A stretch of DNA of 64,000 nucleotides. Origin: JABMPU01 sp964457455 (lineage in GTDB: Bacteria > Cloacimonadota > Cloacimonadia > Cloacimonadales > TCS61). The notes under the pieces are model-generated. The model was not told the origin of the DNA and did not search any database. It worked only from the letters and a program-made list of their open reading frames with translations. Position numbers and translations under genes: made by a program. The stretch is taken from NCBI GenBank assembly GCA_964457455.1, contig CAYWJN010000001.1:70619-134618 (forward strand), written 5' to 3'. Below are positions 1-8,845 of this stretch, piece after piece; position 1 is the first letter of the stretch, and each line of letters starts with the position of its first letter.

Positions 1-1482
1 ATAAACTCTAACATTCTTGATATCTTTTTTTAGCAGCTTTTGTATAATATCCGGATTAATTAGAGTATCTTTTTTGACTACTGTCCTATTATCATCATCT
101 CTGATGTCTCGGGCGGTATATCGATCTAAAACATCGTCTGTGTTATCAAGAGGCAACTCTATTGATCGGAGGCTATCAGGTTTATCTCCCCGGGTAATGA
201 GGGTATTTGTAGTGGATAGTAATTCTTTACCGAGGGCGCCGGGCAGCGCGGTCTCCTGGGCGCGACCAATAACTCCTCTGCGAGCACCATGTGCGGACTT
301 CCAATATTCTGCAGGAGAAAGTCCTTCTGAATAAGCATGTTTAATAGGTTTTTTAGATATCTCTTTGCTGGCAATGGCGATAGGTGACACTATGATATCA
401 CGGAATTGGGACATGCTGCCTCGAGCTCGAGAATTCAACATGACAGGGATATTGCCCTTGCTGTTTTTCATTCTCTCTAATACCTTCTTGTCTGTATCGG
501 CAATAATACTCTGGTAAATTTGTTCTATCTTAACTGAATCACCAGGGTCAACATACTTCAATTTTTTGATAGCCTTATCAATGGCCTCTTGTTTGATATC
601 CTGTAGTGGTTCAATATCTGATAAAGATAGGGAAAACCCTGATTTATATGCATGATTATCGCCTAACTCTCTTAGCTTATTAGCAACTTTGGCGGCTACT
701 GGCTCACTATCTTTGGCGACATTGCTAATTATATTCTTGATTTTATTTTTGTCCAGTATACCCGTAGCCTTATGTCCATCCGGAAGAACTGAATTAATCC
801 TGTTTAACCCATCTTCTGTTTTAGACAGTATATGAAGTCCAGCCACTGCGGAATGATCAGGGAAAGCTTTTATCTTGCCTGTTTCTTCTTCTATAAGAGA
901 CATGGAAGGCATCATGTTTTTAGCATTTTTGACAGCCTTGTCTGAAATTGGGACATGGACAGATACAGTATCAAAGACAAATATGTCGGAATCGGTAAGA
1001 AAAGTGGTTTCATTCTTAAGTGAAACATCATACATGTCTACTTTTTTGTGGGTATTTATAACTTCAACTACTTTTTTGTATATAATGCTACCATCCGAGA
1101 ACCCAGGAGACACTTTGCCCACAATACTCATATCTATAAGATTAGCCCTTTCCCATTTATCATCAGACATGATAAGTATTGTGTTGACTGGAGATGTTAG
1201 TATCTCTGAACCATCCGAATAAATAACTTTATAGAGGGGGATATTTCTGTGGATAGAAAAGTATGTGATCTCGTCTTCAACAATTTTGCCATTTTTTGTG
1301 ATGGATGTGCACATTTGGCCAGGGAGTGCTACATATTTAATGTTTTGTCCGCCAAAGCAATTGCCTTTTACTTCAATAGGATATGGGTAGTGGTCAATGT
1401 CTCCGATAAAGACTTTGCCTTTACCAAAAAGCTTGTATGAAAGCTTATGAAGAAAACGATTAAAAAGGGAAAAATTATTCAT
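1..1482 (-). CDS. rpoC: RNA polymerase beta-prime, C-terminal extein preceded by intein C-fragment (partial, runs off left edge)
   Basis: Open frame of 494 codons with no stop, starting at an ATG that overlaps the endonuclease stop (ATGA). The first ~171 residues are an intein C-fragment: a block B-like stretch (PLYKVIYSDGSEILTSP, ~83-98) and a block F/G-like end (MYDVSLKNETTFLTDSDIFV, then FD). At about position 969 the host protein resumes as TVSVHVPISDKAV, the residues expected right after the DFDGD loop of beta-prime. Further on, a run ending in RARGSMSQFRDI and the SAHGARRG motif match the bridge-helix/trigger-loop region of RpoC. The intein ends in Asp rather than Asn. Translation is probably coupled to the endonuclease gene. 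Confident for RpoC; the splicing model is inferred. Confidence 0.88.
   Translation of the reverse strand, partial: MNNFSLFNRFLHKLSYKLFGKGKVFIGDIDHYPYPIEVKGNCFGGQNIKYVALPGQMCTSITKNGKIVEDEITYFSIHRNIPLYKVIYSDGSEILTSPVNTILIMSDDKWERANLIDMSIVGKVSPGFSDGSIIYKKVVEVINTHKKVDMYDVSLKNETTFLTDSDIFVFDTVSVHVPISDKAVKNAKNMMPSMSLIEEETGKIKAFPDHSAVAGLHILSKTEDGLNRINSVLPDGHKATGILDKNKIKNIISNVAKDSEPVAAKVANKLRELGDNHAYKSGFSLSLSDIEPLQDIKQEAIDKAIKKLKYVDPGDSVKIEQIYQSIIADTDKKVLERMKNSKGNIPVMLNSRARGSMSQFRDIIVSPIAIASKEISKKPIKHAYSEGLSPAEYWKSAHGARRGVIGRAQETALPGALGKELLSTTNTLITRGDKPDSLRSIELPLDNTDDVLDRYTARDIRDDDNRTVVKKDTLINPDIIQKLLKKDIKNVRVY
970..1482 (-). other. Split intein C-fragment (IntC), about 171 aa
   Basis: N-terminal part of the preceding CDS before the beta-prime C-extein. 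It holds intein block B-like and C-terminal block F/G-like sequence, but block A is absent: that lies in the fragment at 2509-2670. The last intein residue would be Asp970-972 and the +1 residue Thr. Intein identity rests on sequence pattern and on the exact 1:1 join it leaves in the DFDGD loop. Confidence 0.75.
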
Positions 1483-2555
1483 ATTGGTACCTCAATTATC
1501 TCCTTTACGATTTCATATTGATGATTGTAGTTAAATTTGGTGTCGTACAACTCTTTGATTGGACCATAGTAGTATCTATCCATTGTTTGTCGGGTGATAT
1601 AGCCACGATTGCGAGCAAGGGATAATACTGTTGATCTGTCTTTGTAGGGGATCAAAGACTTTATTAACTTATGAATTTCATTATCATAAGGAACAATATC
1701 TTTGCGGTATGCTTGATTTTCTATCGTGAATTTATGGAGGATATCTTTTTTATATGGAAGTATCAAAGATAGGTTGTCTCTCAATTCTGTTAAATGTTTA
1801 ACGCTTAATACTACTAAATATTCTGTAACATTAGGACGATCATCATGTTTGTGTATCGTAGTAGTTATCGAAGCATTTATACCGAGGGTAAAGCAAAGTA
1901 GTTGTACTTTATTAGCGAGATTTATACTGACGGTTGAATATGTTGACAACTTATTGTAGCATAGCTTACCATTCTTTGTTTGTTGGCGATATGTGAATGT
2001 GCCATCTGTATCCATCAAGCCAGACAGTAGCCCCCATCTGAAATCATTGGGGGTATTTAATAAATTATCTGGAAATGTTTTATTTTTTGCTCCATGTCCA
2101 AAAGTAGCAAGCATCGCTGAACATGTGTTAGCAGGAACTCCTATAGTAAATTTGCCATGAATAGATGTATGGTTATCCCAATAATCGTGTTTGGTATTTT
2201 TATGATGTATCCCTGGTGTATATGCGAGGTGTTGCCTTAAAAATTTGTTAGCATATGTTCTGAACGCGATTATAATCTCATCATGAATGGAAGCAATGCT
2301 AATATGATACCCCTTACGATTTCCGTTGCTAGCATCTGCCCATCCGTCTCCAATAAACATGCCAAAAAATTGACCTGATTCTCTATTGCAAACGATATTA
2401 TTGTCTGCAATATCAATAGTTTTAACGGAATTATCACTTGCGGGCTTGATCATCAAATAAGTGTCCTTTTTGCCACCTTTAACCATAATTGACTGTTTCG
2501 AAAATTCATCGTTTACTATTATGTTTCGCCTGTTGTCTGTTATTGCTATTCGCAT
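1479..2555 (-). CDS. Free-standing LAGLIDADG homing endonuclease
   Basis: 358 aa. Two LAGLIDADG-type helices are visible: FFGMFIGDGWAD (63-74) and WGLLSGLMDTDG (174-185), each ending in the acidic metal-binding residue, so a monomeric two-motif enzyme is expected. It starts at an internal ATG preceded by GGAGG, in a different frame from the beta-prime ORF that it overlaps by 50 nt, and its stop overlaps the ATG of the intein C-fragment ORF. It therefore looks like a separately translated gene lying between the two halves of a split intein. Its likely role is cleavage of an uninterrupted beta-prime gene to spread the element. The remainder of the protein is not recognised. Confidence 0.85.
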   Translation of the reverse strand: MRIAITDNRRNIIVNDEFSKQSIMVKGGKKDTYLMIKPASDNSVKTIDIADNNIVCNRESGQFFGMFIGDGWADASNGNRKGYHISIASIHDEIIIAFRTYANKFLRQHLAYTPGIHHKNTKHDYWDNHTSIHGKFTIGVPANTCSAMLATFGHGAKNKTFPDNLLNTPNDFRWGLLSGLMDTDGTFTYRQQTKNGKLCYNKLSTYSTVSINLANKVQLLCFTLGINASITTTIHKHDDRPNVTEYLVVLSVKHLTELRDNLSLILPYKKDILHKFTIENQAYRKDIVPYDNEIHKLIKSLIPYKDRSTVLSLARNRGYITRQTMDRYYYGPIKELYDTKFNYNHQYEIVKEIIEVPI

Positions 2556-3498
2556 TTATTTTCTTCCTCCATATTTTAATTATGGAGACAATGTATTTAA
2601 AAACAGACTTAATGTCAATATAAAAATCAGCATTCTGCTTATAACGTAAACGAATGAAAGATATGCAACTATCACCGTCAAAATCCGCACCCTGATAAGC
2701 CGTAAGCAAGCTAGGGATAGTAATGTTCTTCTTATTTGTAAATATTGGCTTATGTGCAGTTACTGATCCTTGCCAAATAGACGGGGCTCTGTTAATCAAT
2801 ACAGGCCTGTTCCTACTGGCTGATAAAAGAGCGTCTTTTGCTAATGAAGTTCGTTTTGATATTGCCTTTTCGATGTCATCGTTGGCATATCCACGTTCCG
2901 TGAGTTCTTTTTTAATAAATGGTTCAAAAATATTTAGCCCAATATCATATGGTATTTCGACTTCATCAATATCTAAATGAGGACCAGGGGATATCACTGA
3001 CCCTCCTGACATGTTTTGACGTTTGCGAACCATATGCCTTTGGAAGAATCCTCTCTTGGGGGGGGCCTTACCACCGGATATAGTGTCGAATAAATTCTTT
3101 CCCTCTTCGGGGGATTTGAATCCCATTAGTTTCTCAACGGTTTTGTAAAGTTCTTTGGTTGCTTTATCTTCCTGTTCTTTCCCCATTTCTTTTGATTTAT
3201 CAACAAGATTATTTGTGAGAGCAATATCTCGAAGCAGTATATTAGTCTCTGGGCTAAAAATGTTGCCATTGGGAAGTTCGATGGGTGATCTGAACTGAGC
3301 TGGGATAACTGGCACAATCTCTCTAGTAAATGCCTCATATGGAGTTAATCCCTCTTTCTTAAGATTATTTAAAACCTTAAACTCCTTAACTAACTTATCA
3401 ATTATCCTGGGGCTAGTCTCATGCTCTATTCTATTTTTAATGCGAGGTAACCTATCGTCAATATCGATGTCGGATAGTCTGTTGAGTATTTCACTCAT
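2506..3498 (-). CDS. rpoC: RNA polymerase beta-prime, middle part with catalytic loop, plus IntN
   Basis: 330 aa. Recognisable RpoC motifs in order: PVIPAQFRSPIELPNG (~63-78, the PVLPPdLRP motif), GGSVISPGPH (~165), RPVLINRAPSIWQGS (~232), and GADFDGD (270-276) with the three Asp that bind the catalytic Mg. After residue 276 the frame enters the intein N-fragment and ends. The start ATG overlaps the upstream stop (ATGA), so it is coupled to the ORF at 3495-4256. The subunit must be joined with the ORF ending at position 1 to make a working active site. Confidence 0.9.
   Translation of the reverse strand: MSEILNRLSDIDIDDRLPRIKNRIEHETSPRIIDKLVKEFKVLNNLKKEGLTPYEAFTREIVPVIPAQFRSPIELPNGNIFSPETNILLRDIALTNNLVDKSKEMGKEQEDKATKELYKTVEKLMGFKSPEEGKNLFDTISGGKAPPKRGFFQRHMVRKRQNMSGGSVISPGPHLDIDEVEIPYDIGLNIFEPFIKKELTERGYANDDIEKAISKRTSLAKDALLSASRNRPVLINRAPSIWQGSVTAHKPIFTNKKNITIPSLLTAYQGADFDGDSCISFIRLRYKQNADFYIDIKSVFKYIVSIIKIWRKKINANSNNRQQAKHNSKR
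2509..2670 (-). other. Split intein N-fragment (IntN), about 54 aa
   Basis: Follows GADFDGD of beta-prime directly, starting at Ser (codon 2668-2670) then CISFIRL and a YIDIKSVFKYI segment, which resembles intein block A with its downstream strand. The frame stops at 2506. Joining Asp276 of the N-extein to Thr of the C-extein restores the canonical DFDGD-T-x-x-VHVP spacing with no extra residue, which is why Ser is taken as residue 1. The split falls between blocks A and B, an atypical site that gives a short IntN. Confidence 0.72.
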
Positions 3499-4256
3499 TT
3501 GATCTCCTTACTATTGGTGGCTATTTCTTTTATCCCTTTCAGCCAATAAGCATAGATGCCAGCAGGAACATCAATAGCATTATGTTTTATAGTATCTATC
3601 AAGTTTTGCGGGGCAATATTATCTTTATGGATAAGAAATAAGTCATTTAATTTACGAACATGCAGTTTACCCAGTCTCCATGAGGGAGATAAAACGAACT
3701 CGCCCGGGACAGGAAGTCCAATAGATCTCTTAAACCCAAGTCTTTGAAGTTCTTTGATTGAGATAACATCCTTATGAACACCTAATTGATGAAATCCCTC
3801 ATGAGCAGAGCCTTCAAGCATCTCCAACAATTTCGATTTAGTATTTCTTTTGGGGAACTGCGTAATCGGTTTAATATCTTCTCTGACAAAAATATTTTTG
3901 TCTGGGAATTTAACAAAATCTATTTTGTCAAGAGATGGAAGATATTGTCTGGTTCTCATGATGTTATATAGTGCCTTTATTTTACTTGGTCTGGCTGTTT
4001 TAGACATACTGTTAATATTCTCGAAATATTCATTTAATAAACGTTTCTGTTTTGTGTCAATATTGTTATCAAACGAATACATTATAGAACCGTAGGTATC
4101 TTTTGTTAGTCCAAAAATTGAATCATAATGGCCGGGACTAATGTATTTGACAGTTGTTCCTGGTCTAATGTCGCGAAAGATCGTCCCCTTGGGAATAATT
4201 AAATCTTTTTTAAGTCTTTTGGATAGTGCGACCTTAATGATCGAAGGACATTCCAT
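3495..4256 (-). CDS. Probable N-terminal segment of RNA polymerase beta-prime
   Basis: 253 aa between the beta gene (stop codon directly abuts this ATG) and the beta-prime ORF (4-nt overlap). The stretch SPGHYDSIFGLTKDTYGSI (~42-60) resembles the N-terminal RpoC pattern around IFGPTKD, although the usual zinc-binding Cys residues are missing. The following ORF begins where RpoC continues, so this is probably the clamp/N-terminal part made as a separate chain, as in other phage polymerases with split subunits. Position is strong evidence; sequence evidence is moderate. Confidence 0.55.
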   Translation of the reverse strand: MECPSIIKVALSKRLKKDLIIPKGTIFRDIRPGTTVKYISPGHYDSIFGLTKDTYGSIMYSFDNNIDTKQKRLLNEYFENINSMSKTARPSKIKALYNIMRTRQYLPSLDKIDFVKFPDKNIFVREDIKPITQFPKRNTKSKLLEMLEGSAHEGFHQLGVHKDVISIKELQRLGFKRSIGLPVPGEFVLSPSWRLGKLHVRKLNDLFLIHKDNIAPQNLIDTIKHNAIDVPAGIYAYWLKGIKEIATNSKEIK

Positions 4257-7200
4257 TTAAAGTGACTCCTCAAATTCCTTGTCAGTAAGACGAAGGATTG
4301 CTTTAATGCCCTCCTTGAATGCAGGATTAGGAATAGGTTTATTGAGTTTGATATGATTAAAATGTTGTCCCATGAACCCCCCTGCGTTATCGCCGAATAA
4401 TCCATGCTTATCTGGAGTAAGGGAAGCGCCTTTGCCTCGAAATGTTTTTATCGGAGATTCGATTTCACCTTTACTTATATCTAAAACATCTTTATCCGTC
4501 ATGGGTGCTAATTTAATGGAGGATCCTTTTTTCTTAGTATTGATACCCATTCCCTTCAATAGCGATTCAAATTTTTTCCACTCATAGGATGTAGTTGGAG
4601 CTGGAGGGACTTCTCCGTGTTGGATTGCCCTCCAATAATCAGTGTTAGGGTTGTTTTTAACATTGAACCCTTCCCGAAGGATATCTTTTGCTCCATGAGA
4701 TAATAATACATTTGTGGTCAAGTTATCAAACGCCATTCCACCACGACCGCTACCAGCAATAGGCTGATTATTGTAAGTATAGGGTCCGGTAACTCCACGG
4801 GAGGACATTTTGTGCTCAACCTGATGTTTTAATTTATTTATGTACTGTTTTCCCACCAATATATTTGGGATTGTGGCCCCTGTGGCTGGATCAAAAATAT
4901 CTTCAGTTTCTTTGATTCCAATATCTTTCATGATGTCTAAAATCTGTTTGCGGTGATCAGATCCGTCAAAATTATTTACTAAATATGGAGATTTTTTCTT
5001 GTCAGCGACCTTGCCTGCAGCAGTTTCAATGAGTTGACCTATATTGATACGACTAGGAACGGAGAGAGGATCAATTATTAGTTCAACCTTTTCTCCAGAT
5101 TCTGTAACGGGAGCTAATTTGTCAGGGATAATAGATGATACAGTAACCTTGTTACCATGTCGGCCGACAATTTTATCAGCCACTTTAAAGGGTTCGGTTG
5201 TTTTGATATATACCTTTACAGCATCTTTATCTTTTACTACATCAATGACTTTGCCCTCCGGACTTTTTCTCCAGGAGACGGAAGCATCCTTAAATGGTTG
5301 GATAGAAGATTTTTTCATTTTGGCAATAAGGCTATCTGCTCCGGTAACGACATTATCTTCCATGGCGGCAATTAATAGATCGTGGGTCTTAACCGTAGTT
5401 CCCGGCTTAATAACCCCGTCTTTATCATAATTGCCGGACTCGATTTTATCAAGGACATAGGGATTGTATGCTTTATATTTTTCTAAATTAAGAGATAAGT
5501 TGTGTTTTTTGGGTAGTGTTATCTTGTGAACATGGAGTGATTTGAGTTTTTTGGCCGCACTTTCGGTGATGACTGCACTATCCTCGTGGTTCAGCCCCTG
5601 CCATGGAGTATATGCTGTGACTAAATTCACTCCATTAACATATTTTCCATCCCGGGTAAAAGTTGAATCTGCAAGAAGTTGCCCTTTTTTAACCTTATCA
5701 CCCTTTTTAACCTTTACAATAGCGTCTATAAATGATTTCTCATTAAGAGGGACATCGCTAGGAATAGAATGTTGAGATGTGCCATTACCTGAAGTAACCT
5801 CAATAATATCTTTGGTGACTTTAGAAACGGTTCCGGATTGTTTAGCCTTCGTAGAGAACTTGTCCCCAATAGCATCCAGCATAGGAATCCCATCAACTAC
5901 TGTTTCAACTAGCGGCTTTTCTGGTTCAACGAGAGGAACCGCCTGGGCGGACATCTTGGTCCCTGTTAAGAGCCTGTTAGCTTGGTTAGATTGAATAAAG
6001 GGGATCATGTTAGTAGAGATGTCAAACATCCCAGATGGGCTGTGAATCATATATCTTACTTTGCTGGGGTCAATAGATTTCTCATCATCATTATAGATTA
6101 CATCAACCTCACTGTCTTTAGCAACCCATTTGCCACCACGGTTAATAAACTCTCCCGGGAATGCAACTGGTGTGTCAAGGGTTTTAGATACTGGCAGCCA
6201 GGAAACGCCTCCCGTTTTAACATCAATGACTTTAGTAGCCAATTCGTTACCTATCTTTTTTGTATCTTTGGCTAAAGTGAGGCTGATCCCCGCAGCGTAC
6301 GATTCGGGAGTTTTGACCGGGTCAATAAATCCAGCATGAGAATTCTGCAGTTTTTTGGCAGCCTGTGTAACAACATCTTTAGAGCCAATACCACCTTCTC
6401 CTAATACTGTAGTAAGGTTGTTTTCTGATATCATAGATGCAGGATTGGTTTGATCAGCGTATCTTGACAATTTGGATGAAGTAAATATCTGTTTAACGTG
6501 CTCATCGATCTTTTTCGGATTGACCATCTTGGATGCGTCATCAGTGTGATTCATTTTCCAGCGAGCTTTGTAGCTAAATGTGCTCATCTTACCGGATCTC
6601 TCAAGCGAATCTTTAAGGATGTCGTCAATACCCATAGTAGATTTATTAATAAGAGAGTCCCTGTTGTCCGGAGAATCAATTCCCCTGGTTATGTTTACCA
6701 CTTTTTTAGCCGTATCTAGCAAATAGTGACCATCAATGTTCTTGTGGTCATCTCCGAGCGTCCTTTTATTGACTTCGGGACTGGTTGACATGGATGCGAA
6801 CTTATGTTTGATGTTTTGTTCAGCATCTTCTAATGAATCAGCATTGAAGGAGAACATTATTTTATGAACCTTCATAATGTTTTTTCCATAATCAGCAGTG
6901 GCATTTTTGTCAAAGAGTTCATTTCCTATGGTGGACTTGATTTTCTCATCTTTGATACCCATTAATTTTAGTAACGGATACAGGGGCACGCTACCCTGTC
7001 TGATTTTAAGAGAAATAATTCCCCTTTCCGGACTAATCGTGGTACGAAGGGGAGTGCTACCCTTTATGTTATTGTAGACTTCGGCTTCACCCGTTTCAGA
7101 TAATCTGGCATATGCACCTGGCTTCAATCTGTCCTGAAGGGGAATAGAGTAAGCATTGCCATCAACCATGAAAGATCCCATCAGTAAGGGAACTTTAGTC

Positions 7201-7490
7201 GGGAGGGTTCCGCCCTTAACTTTCTTACGGGAAATAGTTTTCCCGGATTCTTTGTCCGTAATAACCATGTCATAGTGGTAGGGTAATCCTATTGTGCTTT
7301 TAGACTTGTGAGCATCATTGATATCCTTCCATGAATTGCCGTCAAAGTTTGGTCTGCCAAACCAAATGTTCTCAATAGATAATTTTCTCTTATTAGATTC
7401 TATGGGAAAAATTTTATTAAGCCCTGCTACTAAAGACTTTTTAATGTCTTCGGTTTTCCCCGAACCGTTATCCAGACTGATATCCTTCAT
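4257..7490 (-). CDS. rpoB: Phage-encoded RNA polymerase beta subunit
   Basis: 1077 aa from the ATG preceded by GAGG (a GTG two codons upstream is possible). RpoB landmarks in order: GFIDPVKTPES (~390), NHEDSAVITES (~633), KIVGRHGNK (~777, the conserved GRHGNKG of the active centre), DPLSVPSRINIGQLIE (~807), and RGVTGPYTYNNQP followed by GGMAFDN (~905-918). The protein is continuous, shorter than the E. coli beta subunit, and clearly related to cellular RpoB. It heads an operon with the beta-prime segments. A TTGACA lies on the minus strand at 7530-7535, but no convincing -10 was found. Confidence 0.93.
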   Translation of the reverse strand: MKDISLDNGSGKTEDIKKSLVAGLNKIFPIESNKRKLSIENIWFGRPNFDGNSWKDINDAHKSKSTIGLPYHYDMVITDKESGKTISRKKVKGGTLPTKVPLLMGSFMVDGNAYSIPLQDRLKPGAYARLSETGEAEVYNNIKGSTPLRTTISPERGIISLKIRQGSVPLYPLLKLMGIKDEKIKSTIGNELFDKNATADYGKNIMKVHKIMFSFNADSLEDAEQNIKHKFASMSTSPEVNKRTLGDDHKNIDGHYLLDTAKKVVNITRGIDSPDNRDSLINKSTMGIDDILKDSLERSGKMSTFSYKARWKMNHTDDASKMVNPKKIDEHVKQIFTSSKLSRYADQTNPASMISENNLTTVLGEGGIGSKDVVTQAAKKLQNSHAGFIDPVKTPESYAAGISLTLAKDTKKIGNELATKVIDVKTGGVSWLPVSKTLDTPVAFPGEFINRGGKWVAKDSEVDVIYNDDEKSIDPSKVRYMIHSPSGMFDISTNMIPFIQSNQANRLLTGTKMSAQAVPLVEPEKPLVETVVDGIPMLDAIGDKFSTKAKQSGTVSKVTKDIIEVTSGNGTSQHSIPSDVPLNEKSFIDAIVKVKKGDKVKKGQLLADSTFTRDGKYVNGVNLVTAYTPWQGLNHEDSAVITESAAKKLKSLHVHKITLPKKHNLSLNLEKYKAYNPYVLDKIESGNYDKDGVIKPGTTVKTHDLLIAAMEDNVVTGADSLIAKMKKSSIQPFKDASVSWRKSPEGKVIDVVKDKDAVKVYIKTTEPFKVADKIVGRHGNKVTVSSIIPDKLAPVTESGEKVELIIDPLSVPSRINIGQLIETAAGKVADKKKSPYLVNNFDGSDHRKQILDIMKDIGIKETEDIFDPATGATIPNILVGKQYINKLKHQVEHKMSSRGVTGPYTYNNQPIAGSGRGGMAFDNLTTNVLLSHGAKDILREGFNVKNNPNTDYWRAIQHGEVPPAPTTSYEWKKFESLLKGMGINTKKKGSSIKLAPMTDKDVLDISKGEIESPIKTFRGKGASLTPDKHGLFGDNAGGFMGQHFNHIKLNKPIPNPAFKEGIKAILRLTDKEFEESL

Positions 7491-7541
7491 AAACACACCT
7501 CAATATCAGAAGATAAAACAAATAAATTTTGTCAAGATATT

Positions 7542-7573
7542 TTGACGGAAAATAATAAAATCTGTCATATAAT
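7542..7573 (+). promoter_or_regulatory. Promoter ahead of tRNA-like gene (copy 1)
   Basis: TTGACG (7542-7547) and TATAAT (7568-7573) separated by 20 nt, with AAAATCTGTCATATAATAA around the -10. The same elements with the same spacing occur at 9385-9416 ahead of another tRNA-like sequence. The long spacer is unusual for a sigma-70 promoter. Confidence 0.55.
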
Positions 7574-7598
7574 AAACAGTATAAGTTTAATTATATGA

Positions 7599-7671
7599 TG
7601 GACAGTAGATCAATGGTAGATCACAAGGGAAGATGACAGCCTTGGATGGTGGTTCGAATCCATCCTGCCAA
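7599..7671 (+). tRNA. tRNA-like sequence, degenerate
   Basis: Has a D-arm (GATC/GATC around an AATGGTA loop), a 5-bp anticodon-type stem CAAGG/CCTTG with an oversized 11-nt loop, and a T-arm with the TTCGAAT loop. Only about 5 of 7 acceptor pairs form. If U33 precedes GAC, the anticodon would be GAC (Val), but the loop is too long for this to be sure. Probably a decayed or unusual tRNA. Confidence 0.45.
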
Positions 7672-7693
7672 TTTTTACCTATTAGGAGGAGTA

Positions 7694-7999
7694 ATGGATA
7701 TCCAAAAAGCTCTGCAAATAGTAACCACCAATACTCAAAAGGATAAAATATATTGTTTAGTCCCATCGTGGGTAACAGATGAAGTAAGTGAATATAATGA
7801 GGCATCAGATATTCTGCACCAAGAGTATGATTCCACCCATTTCAAAATTGTGGACAGCAATGTGGTATTCTATAATTCGGGAAAGGGATTTGGGGCAACA
7901 TTTGCACAATTCCAAAATCCGGTAAAAGTTATACCTCTTAATAGTATAGGTATGGATCAAAAGCATAAAAGGAGGAAAGATGTGTGTCTACAGAAATGA
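7694..7999 (+). CDS. Hypothetical protein, 101 aa
   Basis: Starts at ATG with AGGAGGAG just upstream, right after the tRNA-like sequence; the open frame extends upstream into that tRNA, so the internal ATG is chosen. No recognised domain. The downstream small ORF overlaps its end. Confidence 0.65.
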   Translation: MDIQKALQIVTTNTQKDKIYCLVPSWVTDEVSEYNEASDILHQEYDSTHFKIVDSNVVFYNSGKGFGATFAQFQNPVKVIPLNSIGMDQKHKRRKDVCLQK

Positions 8000-8126
8000 C
8001 TGCAATCGAGTTGGATGCCCATGTGCGTTGGTTGACCATGAAGAGCGTAATCAAAATGTCGCCAAATCACTGCGGCAAGAATTGGCTGAGGATGAAAAAG
8101 ATATGATGCAACAGAAGGAAAGATGA
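7980..8126 (+). CDS. Small Cys-rich protein, 48 aa
   Basis: ATG preceded by AGGAGG, overlapping the previous gene by 20 nt. The N-terminus carries CVYRNDCNRVGCPC, a possible zinc-binding cluster, followed by a charged helix. Function unknown. Confidence 0.6.
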   Translation: MCVYRNDCNRVGCPCALVDHEERNQNVAKSLRQELAEDEKDMMQQKER

Positions 8127-8593
8127 TTAGAATTGTATTGATGGCGAATATGCCACGCAAAACAACGTGACGAGTGGATATTTTTGTTGAACTAAGCTGC
8201 TAATCGCAGCAGAAAAAACTTGCATTCTTTTGAATGCATATTTAACTTGATCGCAATGTAAGAAAAAACCAACTAAAAGCAAATTCTTATAATAATGTGT
8301 AAGGTCAGTTTCCACCGAGCTCATTCAACAAGATTTCCAGGCAGGCTGCGCTGCAGGGAAATCCTTATTTGTTATACGCAATTAAGGTAGTGTAAAAACT
8401 ATTATGAAAGAGTTATGAGAGGAATTTTTCCTTTCATAAATGTGATTTTAATTTTAAGTTGGATTAAAAACGATCATTTTTGTTTCAGGTAGAAGATGGA
8501 TTTTTTTAGGTATTTCCAGAAAACAGATTTAACCGGTTGGACATCCGAGAGTTTATCCCGGAGTCCAACCCTGTATATCATTGAGGAGGAAAA
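8127..8593 (+). other. 467-bp stretch without a clear gene; two hairpins
   Basis: No supported ORF. Contains a small hairpin GCTGC/GCAGC (8196-8210) and a stronger one with arms GGTTGGAC (8535-8542) and GTCCAACC (8563-8570) whose loop holds a further TCCG/CGGA pairing. The second lies just upstream of the Shine-Dalgarno of the next gene and could be a leader RNA structure or transcript-end element; no U-tract follows. Confidence 0.4.
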
Positions 8594-8845
8594 GTGAGGA
8601 AATATGGTGGAAAATGGTCAATAAAACATAACAAAGACGATGGTGAAATTGTGATAGAGAGTGAGCAAGGGTATGAAGTATGTAAGATGAGCGAGGATGA
8701 CGTGGGTTGGCTTAAAATGGCAAAGCTAATAGCGGTAGCACCAGCACTATTGTCAGCTTTGCAAACATGTCATAAAGCATTATCATCATATGGTTATCAT
8801 CCTATTATTGATGCCGAAGTGAGAAAGATATTTGATCAGCTATGA
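8594..8845 (+). CDS. Small phage protein, 83 aa (GTG start)
   Basis: GTG with GAGGAGG 5 nt upstream. Has a pattern common in small phage proteins: a charged N-terminus followed by AKLIAVAPALLSALQTCHKAL, a helix rich in Ala/Leu. No enzyme motif. Directly upstream of, and in frame with, the hexapeptide/deformylase remnant, separated by TGA. Confidence 0.6.
   Translation: MRKYGGKWSIKHNKDDGEIVIESEQGYEVCKMSEDDVGWLKMAKLIAVAPALLSALQTCHKALSSYGYHPIIDAEVRKIFDQL

Noticed and set aside
875..1222. Plus-strand open frame of 115 codons opposite beta-prime
   Set aside because: No ribosome site; it is the shadow of the well-supported RpoC frame on the other strand.
1479..2555. Ordinary contiguous intein broken by one sequencing frameshift
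   Set aside because: Considered, but the endonuclease has its own GGAGG site and ATG, and the next ORF starts in an ATGA overlap; two independent errors creating such signals are unlikely. Kept as the refuting scenario.
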